The notes below the pieces were generated by a model. The model was not told where the DNA came from, searched no databases, and worked only from the letters and a program-made list of their open reading frames with translations. From assembly GCA_943788755.1 (NCBI GenBank), contig CALSRM010000003.1:620001-684000 (forward strand): a stretch of DNA of 64,000 nt. The letters run 5' to 3'. Positions 15,896 through 22,860 of this stretch are shown one piece after another (position 1 is the stretch's first letter; every line of letters starts with the position of its first letter). The DNA is from an uncultured Flavobacteriales bacterium. GTDB lineage: Bacteria > Bacteroidota > Bacteroidia > Flavobacteriales_D > Parvicellaceae. The translations under genes were made by a program, and so were the position numbers.

Positions 15896-16715
15896 TGAAA
15901 TATCAATAAAATCTAGTAAGCTAGTTACAAAAACATATAGTACCAGCTTTTCCTTAGGTATCAAGTTTCTAGACAAATCGATTCGAACACCAATTTATAA
16001 TATTTACGGTTTTGTTCGTTTCGCAGACGAAATTGTAGATACCTTCCAAGGATATGATAAAGAATACCTATTGAAGAAATTTAGACAAGATACAATTGAA
16101 GCAATAGAGCAGAAAATAAGCCTAAACCCTATCTTAAATTCCTTTCAAGAAACGGTGAATAAGTATAATATAGAATGGAACCTAATTGAAACATTTTTAG
16201 AGAGTATGAAAATGGACTTGGATCCAATTACCTCAAGTCAAAAATATTATGAAAAATATATCCTAGGTTCGGCAGAGGTAGTTGGTTTGATGTGCCTGCA
16301 TGTTTTCACTCAAGGAAATATTGAAGAGTATGAAAAACTTACACCCTCCGCTAAAAAGTTAGGCTCGGCATTCCAAAAGGTAAATTTTTTACGAGATGCA
16401 CAAGCCGATTTTATTGACCTAGGAAGAACCTACTTCCCTGGTGTTGATTTCAATAATTTTTGTGACGCTGACAAGACTAAAATTGAATTGGACATTGAAA
16501 ATGATTTTCAAGAAGCTCTAATTGGGATTAAACAACTTCCTCCTATATCTAGAGGTGGAGTTTACTTAGCTTATTATTACTACCTAAGGCTTTTCCAGAA
16601 AATTAAGAACGTCTCATCTGAAAAAATTATATCTGAAAGAATCCGTATTCCAAACACCCAAAAATTTATTTTAATGTTACAGTCTTTTGCCAAACACCAA
16701 GCCAACTTGTTGTGA
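15879..16715 (+). CDS. crtB: Phytoene synthase CrtB
   Basis: Condenses two geranylgeranyl diphosphates head-to-head into phytoene, the first committed carotenoid step. 278 residues. The two Mg-diphosphate binding motifs are present: DEIVD in VRFADEIVDTF and DAQAD in NFLRDAQADFIDLGRTYFP. SAEVVGLMCLHVF and KLGSAFQKVNFLRD are also characteristic. Squalene synthase is excluded by context and by similarity to phytoene-type motifs. The start lies inside crtI (17-base overlap) and the stop overlaps the next gene's GTG by 4 bases, so the operon is tightly coupled. No GGPP synthase gene (crtE) is in the window. Confidence 0.95.
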   Translation: MKQLFDEISIKSSKLVTKTYSTSFSLGIKFLDKSIRTPIYNIYGFVRFADEIVDTFQGYDKEYLLKKFRQDTIEAIEQKISLNPILNSFQETVNKYNIEWNLIETFLESMKMDLDPITSSQKYYEKYILGSAEVVGLMCLHVFTQGNIEEYEKLTPSAKKLGSAFQKVNFLRDAQADFIDLGRTYFPGVDFNNFCDADKTKIELDIENDFQEALIGIKQLPPISRGGVYLAYYYYLRLFQKIKNVSSEKIISERIRIPNTQKFILMLQSFAKHQANLL

Positions 16716-17218
16716 AAATATTTTTATTAATACTCATTTTTGCGTTACCAAACCTTGCTTCATTTGCTAAAGGTGATGATATGCTGGAGGTTCGTAAAGC
16801 TTATTATCTTGCAGTTGATAATGAACAAAGTCTTAAAGCTTTTGAGAACTTATTGATTAATTTTAAGAACCCTGATAATACTATTCTTGGTTACATCGGA
16901 ATGTCTTTTATGCTTAAAGCAAAATATGCTTGGCTGCCTAATAATAAATGGGAGTACTTTAACAAAGGGAAGAAATTTTTGGAGTCAGCGATATCAAAAG
17001 ACCCGAATAATATAGAGCTAAAGTTTATGAGGTTTTGTATACAGAATAATACACCTAGCTTTTTGCGTTACAACAAGAATTTAGAAAAGGATAAGGGGTA
17101 TATATTTAAAGCATTTTCAGGTATCTCAGACAATGACTTAAAGTTACGAATTTCCAATTACATGATAGTAGAGAAGATTCAATTAACGCAAGCAGAACTT
17201 GACATCCTAAGTAAATAA
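16712..17218 (+). CDS. Secreted hypothetical protein in the crt operon (TPR-like)
   Basis: 168 residues starting at GTG 16712, inside the crtB stop (GTGA), the best-placed start for translational coupling. A clear signal peptide (LLILIFALPNLASFAKG) suggests export to the periplasm. The mature part is helical with alternating patterns such as NTILGYIGMSFMLKAKYAW and KGKKFLESAISKDPNNIELKFMR, which resemble degenerate tetratricopeptide repeats. I do not recognise an enzyme motif. Located between crtB and crtZ, it may help carotenoid handling or transfer to the outer membrane, but this is only a context guess. Confidence 0.7.
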   Translation: MKIFLLILIFALPNLASFAKGDDMLEVRKAYYLAVDNEQSLKAFENLLINFKNPDNTILGYIGMSFMLKAKYAWLPNNKWEYFNKGKKFLESAISKDPNNIELKFMRFCIQNNTPSFLRYNKNLEKDKGYIFKAFSGISDNDLKLRISNYMIVEKIQLTQAELDILSK

Positions 17219-17221
17219 TAT

Positions 17222-17683
17222 ATGTTTTATTTAATCAGCATAGTAATTGTTATTGTGGCGTTTGTTTCTATGGAACTTGTTGCTTATTTAACGCATAAAT
17301 ATATTATGCATGGGTTTTTATGGAGTTTACATAAAGATCATCATGATCATTCGAATACCTCCAAATTTGAAAGAAACGATTATTTCTTTGTGATTTTTGC
17401 AATCCCAGGAATCTTAAATATCTTATATGGGTCGAGTGACTTATCTGCTCCGTATTTTTGGATTGGATTAGGAATAACTTTATATGGAGCTACTTACTTT
17501 TTTGTTCATGACTTATTTATTCATCAACGCATTAAGGTTTTGCGTAATACAAGTAATCCATATTTACTCCTTTTAAGACGCGCTCACAAAATTCACCATA
17601 AAAGTATAATGAAGCAGGGAGGGGAATCATTTGGGATGCTCTTATTCATAAAATACAGGAGTAATAAGACAATAAAACAGTAA
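17222..17683 (+). CDS. crtZ: Beta-carotene hydroxylase CrtZ
   Basis: Di-iron, membrane-embedded hydroxylase that adds 3-hydroxyl groups to beta-rings. 153 residues with the fatty-acid-hydroxylase His clusters: H25-x4-H30, H37-x2-H40-H41, then HDLFIH and HKIHH. Three to four hydrophobic helices are visible. It is the last gene of the crtI-crtB-orf-crtZ operon (3 bases after the preceding stop). Its stop is only 5 bases from the stop of crtY on the other strand, so there is no room for a separate terminator. Confidence 0.95.
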   Translation: MFYLISIVIVIVAFVSMELVAYLTHKYIMHGFLWSLHKDHHDHSNTSKFERNDYFFVIFAIPGILNILYGSSDLSAPYFWIGLGITLYGATYFFVHDLFIHQRIKVLRNTSNPYLLLLRRAHKIHHKSIMKQGGESFGMLLFIKYRSNKTIKQ

Positions 17684-17688
17684 TGCCC

Positions 17689-18834
17689 TCAAGTTTTAAA
17701 GATTCGCTTAAATATTGCAGATATAAACAGTTTTGTAGAGACAGACGACATAATTTTCAAATCTTGCGAAAAAGTAGATTCTTCATCCAGAAACTTCAAT
17801 ATAGTTTTAGCACTCACTTTTTTAAACATGGAACCAAATACGGTTGAACCTTTTCCATTGTTATTAGCCAATACATCTAAAAAAAGCAAGTCATAAAACC
17901 AGAATTTTGTTCTTTTTGAAAAGCGCGTCAAATCCTTTTCAGTTTTTAAAAATGCAACTAAATCTTTCGTTTTCTTCGAAGTATTATTAAACGTATAGCC
18001 CGTACTTGCTTTAGTCCAACCGCCGGCAGTGCCAATATTTAAAATACTTTTTGAGTTCAACTCTTCAAATTTAAAAGACGTCATAGGTATAGCACCATTC
18101 TCTTTTTCTAAAATCTCAAAATCGGTAATCTTTTTTTGGTTTAAATAATCCTTAATTGCGTCTTCGTAGTCGGAATGTTTTAATAAGTCTTTTGAAAATA
18201 AAGTGTATTCAAATAGCGCCGTATTTTTATCGATTGGCAATACGTACATAAAACGGGTGTTGCCATTCTGTGGGATATTGAAATCCATAAAACTAGCAAC
18301 GGAATCATCAAAGCAATCTGTTTTTGTTTTTACAAACCACCCCATAAAATGCTGTTGTAGAACAGGGTATTTTTGTTGCGTTTCGTACACTGTTTTATTC
18401 GGAATGCTATTTAGAAGCTTCAATCCAAAATAGGTCGATTTATTTGCAACAACGGTTACTCCTTTATCTCCTTCTGAATAGTTTGTGACGCTGTCTTCAA
18501 TAAAGGTAATATTGGGTCTTAGGTCAATACTTCTCCAAAGTTTATCATAGAATTTTTCGCTTCTAATCATTTTATAACTAAAAGGAGTAATAGTAATTGT
18601 TTTCGAAAATGATTCACTACCAAAAAACACTTTAGGCCATGTTTTAGTTAATAAATCGTCCCATTCTCCAGAACCATCTTCCCAGTAGCACCATGTCCTA
18701 TCGTTCCCTTTGTCTTTTACTTGATCAATAATTAAAATCGATTTTTCATCAAAAAAGCTGTCTTGAGACATTCTAAATGCAAGCATTAAGCCTGAGGCTC
18801 CGGCCCCTAATATTATGTAATCATATTGTTCCAT
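17689..18834 (-). CDS. crtY: Lycopene beta-cyclase CrtY
   Basis: Flavin-dependent cyclase that closes beta-ionone rings on lycopene. 381 residues from the ATG at 18834 (MEQYDYIILGAGASG). The start shares one base with the cruF stop (TGATG), giving coupled translation. Motifs: dinucleotide-binding GAGASGLMLAFRM, DRTWCYWEDG, and the family-defining NIGTAGGWTKASTGYTF. Bacteroidota of this type often make monocyclic gamma-carotene derivatives, so CrtY may act on one end only when CruF acts on the other. This is inference from the gene set. Confidence 0.93.
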   Translation of the reverse strand: MEQYDYIILGAGASGLMLAFRMSQDSFFDEKSILIIDQVKDKGNDRTWCYWEDGSGEWDDLLTKTWPKVFFGSESFSKTITITPFSYKMIRSEKFYDKLWRSIDLRPNITFIEDSVTNYSEGDKGVTVVANKSTYFGLKLLNSIPNKTVYETQQKYPVLQQHFMGWFVKTKTDCFDDSVASFMDFNIPQNGNTRFMYVLPIDKNTALFEYTLFSKDLLKHSDYEDAIKDYLNQKKITDFEILEKENGAIPMTSFKFEELNSKSILNIGTAGGWTKASTGYTFNNTSKKTKDLVAFLKTEKDLTRFSKRTKFWFYDLLFLDVLANNNGKGSTVFGSMFKKVSAKTILKFLDEESTFSQDLKIMSSVSTKLFISAIFKRIFKT

Positions 18835-19463
18835 CAATAGAATAAAAAACAAACAAAGAAAAATGTTATCGCAGCCAATATGTGAATCGATAATTTCATA
18901 TTGGTTTTTAAGGATAGTTGATTATATAAATAATGTGCTATACTTCCTATAATAAACCAAGCAATATAATTTTTTAACGGCACAGAATTGTTTTCAAATT
19001 GCCAAAAGTCAAATCTTGGAGCGGATACCTCTATAATCATATCCAAAGTCATCATAAGTAAACCTCCTAATAAAGAACGGACAATAATGTTTTTATGAAT
19101 CACCCTGCTCAAATCAGCAGTAATAAATGTTAGCAATGCCCAATTTACACAAATCATCAATGGTACTCCCCAAATTTTAATACCTAAATTTTCTCCATAT
19201 GAATAAGTTCCAAAGAGCAACCCATAATTAACTCCTAAATGTTCAGTGAAGAAGCCGATAAAAAAAGGTATAGAAAAAGCGATTAAAAATTTCTTAGATA
19301 TATGTTCCAAATTCCAAACGATAAGAACTACATAAATCAACAAATTTATAGGTGTTAGGCCTAAAAACCATGAAGAATATGCTGATAATATACCTACGAT
19401 TCCAGAGAGATTAAACAGCCAAATAATAAAAAGAGATATGAATATTTTATTTTTTGCTATCAT
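18834..19463 (-). CDS. cruF: Carotenoid 1',2'-hydratase CruF (DUF422 membrane protein)
   Basis: Polytopic membrane protein of 209 residues with about seven hydrophobic segments. The DUF422/CruF motif is clear: EHLGVNYGLLFGTYSYGE, then IWGVPLMICVNWALL, and LDMIIEVSAPRFDFWQFE. Known CruF enzymes add water to the acyclic psi-end of gamma-carotene or lycopene-type carotenoids, giving 1'-hydroxy groups. It lies between crtD and crtY with 4- and 1-base overlaps, so all three form one operon. Good family assignment; exact substrate is inferred. Confidence 0.87.
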   Translation of the reverse strand: MIAKNKIFISLFIIWLFNLSGIVGILSAYSSWFLGLTPINLLIYVVLIVWNLEHISKKFLIAFSIPFFIGFFTEHLGVNYGLLFGTYSYGENLGIKIWGVPLMICVNWALLTFITADLSRVIHKNIIVRSLLGGLLMMTLDMIIEVSAPRFDFWQFENNSVPLKNYIAWFIIGSIAHYLYNQLSLKTNMKLSIHILAAITFFFVCFLFY

Positions 19464-20962
19464 GTGTCTTTTAAAATTAATTCAGAAACAATTTTCCCAG
19501 AAAGTAAACAAAGAGGAATGCCTCCTCCTGGATGCACACTTCCTCCACAAAAGTATAAATTTGAAATTTGTTGACTAAAATTGGGGTGTCTTAAAAATGC
19601 CGCAAACTTATTATTACTTGAAGCTCCATATAACGCTCCTTGGTATGAAATTGTTTTAGCCTCTATTAACCTTGGATCCAGGACTGTTTCAAATTCTATT
19701 AAATCTTCCATATTTACGGAAAGAGAAACTGAAAGCTTTCTAAGAACCTCAATCCTCGTTTTTTCTATAATATGATCCCAGTCCTGACCCGTATTACTCG
19801 GAACGTTTACCATAACAAACCAATTTTCACAGCCTTCAGGTGCGTCAGCTTTATTTTCTTTTGCAGTAATATTAATATAAACAGTAGGGTCTTCATACAC
19901 ATTGTTTTTTTGAAAAATATGCTCAAATTCTTGTTTGTAATCATCAGAAAAGAAAATGTTGTGCAAATCTAATGTTGGAAATTCTTTTTTTATACCCCAG
20001 TAAAAAATTAATGCTGAACTAGACCTAGGCTGTTTTAAAGTTTTTTCAGGTGCCTTTTGATCTTTCAATAAAGTTCTATAGGTTGAAACTACATCACTAT
20101 TAGAAATGATATAATCAGCTAAGTAATCTTTGTTATTACCAAAAACACCAACTGCTTTTTTATGCTGAACAATTATTTTTTCAACTTTTGAATTAAAATG
20201 AAATTCAACACCTAAATCAAGTGCTAATTGATAGATGCTTTTTGTAATAGAGTGCATGCCCCCTTCTGGAAAAAAAGTGCCGTAATATTGTTCTAAGTGA
20301 GGGATCATAGACATAATACCAGGGGTTTGATATGGAGATGAGCCATTATATGTTGCAAATCTATCAAATAGCTGAACCAGTTTAGGATCATTAAAAGCCT
20401 TAGCATTATAAGCGTGTAAACTTGTGTTAATGTCTAAACTTCTTACTTTAAAAATAGCTTTTAATGTGTCTTTTGTAAGATAAGTAGATAATTTATGTAA
20501 TGAATTCTCTAGAAATAATGAAGAGGTTAAGTCGTACTTCTTTTTGCTTTTTTTAAAGTAATTTAAAACATCCTCTTCAGCTACATCAAAAGTGCTAGCT
20601 GCATTTGATGCAAATTCCTTTTCTTTAGAGGCTGCCTGAAAAGTTGTGCCGTCTTTGTAAAAATAATGACAAACAGTATCTTTTCGTTTATAGGAAAAAT
20701 AGTCTTCAGCCTTTTTATTTGACACAGTAAATAATTCATCAACAAAGTGCGGCATTGTAAACAAAGAAGGCCCCATGTCAAAGCGGTAACCCTGTTCTGA
20801 AAACGCTGTTAATTTTCCTCCTGGATAGTCATTCATTTCAAAAACAGACACTTGAAATCCTGAATTTTGAAGCCGAATAGCCGAAGATAGTCCTGCAATA
20901 CCAGCACCTATAACTATTGCCTTCTTTTTGTAATTCTTCTTTTCAGTTGATTCAATTACCAT
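19460..20962 (-). CDS. crtD: CrtD-like carotenoid 3',4'-desaturase (CrtI superfamily)
   Basis: 500-residue FAD-dependent desaturase paralogous to the CrtI at 14411. The start is ATG 20962 (MVIESTEKKNYKKKAIVIGAG); 27 open upstream codons are not protein-like. Seen: GAGIAGLSSAIRLQNSG, GYRFDMGPSLFTMP, GTFFPEGGMHSITKSIYQLA and the C-terminal NLYFCGGSVHPGGGIPLCLLSG. The HPGGGIP ending and pairing with cruF point to a 1-hydroxycarotenoid 3,4-desaturase rather than a second phytoene desaturase. It is the first gene of the crtD-cruF-crtY operon. A second CrtI function remains possible. Confidence 0.85.
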   Translation of the reverse strand: MVIESTEKKNYKKKAIVIGAGIAGLSSAIRLQNSGFQVSVFEMNDYPGGKLTAFSEQGYRFDMGPSLFTMPHFVDELFTVSNKKAEDYFSYKRKDTVCHYFYKDGTTFQAASKEKEFASNAASTFDVAEEDVLNYFKKSKKKYDLTSSLFLENSLHKLSTYLTKDTLKAIFKVRSLDINTSLHAYNAKAFNDPKLVQLFDRFATYNGSSPYQTPGIMSMIPHLEQYYGTFFPEGGMHSITKSIYQLALDLGVEFHFNSKVEKIIVQHKKAVGVFGNNKDYLADYIISNSDVVSTYRTLLKDQKAPEKTLKQPRSSSALIFYWGIKKEFPTLDLHNIFFSDDYKQEFEHIFQKNNVYEDPTVYINITAKENKADAPEGCENWFVMVNVPSNTGQDWDHIIEKTRIEVLRKLSVSLSVNMEDLIEFETVLDPRLIEAKTISYQGALYGASSNNKFAAFLRHPNFSQQISNLYFCGGSVHPGGGIPLCLLSGKIVSELILKDT

Positions 20963-21191
20963 ATACTTATATGAGAAAATTTGTTTGTGTAAATTTGATG
21001 AAAAGATTTCTAATATGCGTATTGAATAAAACATTTTCCGCATTATGTTAATCCTTTAATAGTAATGATAGTTGTTTGCCATTTCTCGAGCCCCTAATTT
21101 ACACCCATCATTTTCTGCTCTTTTAGATAAAGCCTTCTTCATAATGAGGACCTACTTTTAAGAGATTCCAAAGATTAGCTATCTTAGTTCC

Positions 21192-22118
21192 ATGAATAAA
21201 CTCAATAATTGTCCTATTTGTAACTCTGATTCTATTGGCTCTTTTATAAAAACAAAGGCTCAGATGCATTCTAATAATGAGCTGTTCAATTTTGACCAAT
21301 GCATAGAATGCCAGTTGGTTTTCTTAAATCCTAGAGTTCCGTTAGACGAGCTAAAAAACTACTACACTTCTCATTACTTGCCATACAGAGGAGCGAAAGC
21401 TTGGGGGAAGTTTGAGAAACTGGTAGAGAATAGCCAACATAAATTAGATTTAAAGCGGGTTAAGCGAGCAAAGGACACTCATAATATATCGGCAGATTCA
21501 TTGATTTTGGACATCGGCTGTGGCAAGCCAAGTTTCTTAAAAGCTTGTCGGAAAGAGTTAAAGTGCCAAACTTTGGGCATTGACTTTAGTGATGAGGGAT
21601 GGAAAGATGATTATACACAGTTTGATGGTCTGGACTTGCGCGTAGCAGAAATAAAAGACCTTTCTGCTATTCAGCCTGACGTAATTACCATGTGGCATTA
21701 TTTAGAGCATGACTACTATCCATTTGAAAATCTCAGCTATTTAAAATCCATTGCGAAACCATCTACTAAACTGATAATTGAAATTCCAAATTTTGATTCC
21801 TCGAGCAGGAAAAAATACGGTAAAAATTGGGCTGGTTGGCATACTCCTCGACACCTTTCTTTATTTTCTCCAGAAAATGTAACATTGTTACTTCAAAAAA
21901 GTGGATGGAAAGTTTCTGAGCTGGATACTTATGGCACCATGGATCCTTATTTGCTTTACTGGATGAGTAGAATGGAAAAAAAAGGGATCAAGTGGGACAA
22001 AAACATGGAAGATGAATTTTGGAAATTTGTATTTGGAATGATACTCTTCGCCCCTAAAAAGTGGATGCAGAAAAAATCTTCTCTTGGAATAATGACAGTC
22101 ATTGCAACTCCTAAATAG
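21192..22118 (+). CDS. Class I SAM-dependent methyltransferase with N-terminal zinc ribbon
   Basis: 308 residues. The N-terminus has C-x2-C (CPICNSDSIG) and a second C-x2-C (CIECQLVFLNPRV), a zinc-ribbon often preceding methyltransferases that act on sugars or lipids. The SAM-binding motif I is ILDIGCGKPSFL; later MWHYLEHDYYPFENL and WAGWHTPRHLSLFS are typical of Methyltransf_23-type proteins. Substrate unknown. It stands alone between the crtD operon (divergent) and crtA (convergent), so a role in carotenoid or glycolipid modification is possible but unproven. Confidence 0.85.
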   Translation: MNKLNNCPICNSDSIGSFIKTKAQMHSNNELFNFDQCIECQLVFLNPRVPLDELKNYYTSHYLPYRGAKAWGKFEKLVENSQHKLDLKRVKRAKDTHNISADSLILDIGCGKPSFLKACRKELKCQTLGIDFSDEGWKDDYTQFDGLDLRVAEIKDLSAIQPDVITMWHYLEHDYYPFENLSYLKSIAKPSTKLIIEIPNFDSSSRKKYGKNWAGWHTPRHLSLFSPENVTLLLQKSGWKVSELDTYGTMDPYLLYWMSRMEKKGIKWDKNMEDEFWKFVFGMILFAPKKWMQKKSSLGIMTVIATPK

Positions 22119-22144
22119 CTTCTGTTAATTCAGATTTCTGGTTA

Positions 22145-22843
22145 TTAAAAGACCAGCAAATCTTTACCTAACCAAGTTCCAACTGACTTATAGGGTTGAA
22201 AGCGTGCAAAAAGTTCTTCTCTATACCAGTCGTTCTTTCGTGTCCTTCTAATTGCTTCTTGATGTTGTTTGCTATTGTAAGCAAACTGTTTTACTGCTTC
22301 AAAATTTTTCCATAAGCTAAATGTGGCCATTTGAACTATTGGAATTTCACCTACTCCTTTCGTGTAAATTAAGCCTTCATTACCATCCAAAGCTTCTTGC
22401 GAAGTAGGCACATATTTCCAAAACCGGATAAGCCAATTCCACTTAATCGTGGCTCTAGTGATGACAGCGATCGGCAGGTCAGGATTCAAGTCTGCTCCCT
22501 TCTCAAAAGGGGTTTTACCAACCCAGGTGCCTCCTGCCGAAATATTTTTCATGTAAAGTGTAAACAACTCATCCGTGCGGCAGGTGTATTGCTTAATCAA
22601 ATCAGAAGCGTTAAAAAAAGCATGGGCAGCTTCTTCAGATTCCCATACTTGAAGAAGGCAGTAAACAGACCAATCTGGAAAAGGATTAAACCCTTTCCCT
22701 CTTCCACTTCCCAAAAGCCGATAAAAGGTTAACCCGTTCGTATTTGCTAAACCTTTGTGGGCAAACTGCATCATTTTCAACCCCCAAAACTTATTACGTA
22801 GTGAAGTATATTTACAAAACGAAAGTGTAGTAATTTGCGTCAT
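22145..22843 (-). CDS. crtA: CrtA-like carotenoid monooxygenase
   Basis: 232 residues of the spheroidene monooxygenase (CrtA) family. Recognisable motifs are FYRLLGSGRGKGFNPFPDWS, YCLLQVWE, and KGADLNPDLPIAVITRATIK, followed by FWKYVP and WYREELFARF. In purple bacteria CrtA oxygenates C-2 of acyclic carotenoids; a CrtA-related flavobacterial enzyme (Flavobacterium P99-3) is known to me as a carotenoid 2-hydroxylase of myxol synthesis. Together with cruF, crtD, crtZ and crtY here, 2'-hydroxylation giving myxol is the likely role. It converges on the methyltransferase gene (26-base gap) and precedes the aminopeptidase. Confidence 0.9.
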   Translation of the reverse strand: MTQITTLSFCKYTSLRNKFWGLKMMQFAHKGLANTNGLTFYRLLGSGRGKGFNPFPDWSVYCLLQVWESEEAAHAFFNASDLIKQYTCRTDELFTLYMKNISAGGTWVGKTPFEKGADLNPDLPIAVITRATIKWNWLIRFWKYVPTSQEALDGNEGLIYTKGVGEIPIVQMATFSLWKNFEAVKQFAYNSKQHQEAIRRTRKNDWYREELFARFQPYKSVGTWLGKDLLVF

Positions 22844-22860
22844 TCTTGAACTTACTAGGT

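Noticed and set aside
14411-22843. Possibility of a proteorhodopsin/retinal system with the carotenoid genes
   Set aside because: No rhodopsin gene and no beta-carotene dioxygenase (blh) found in the window.
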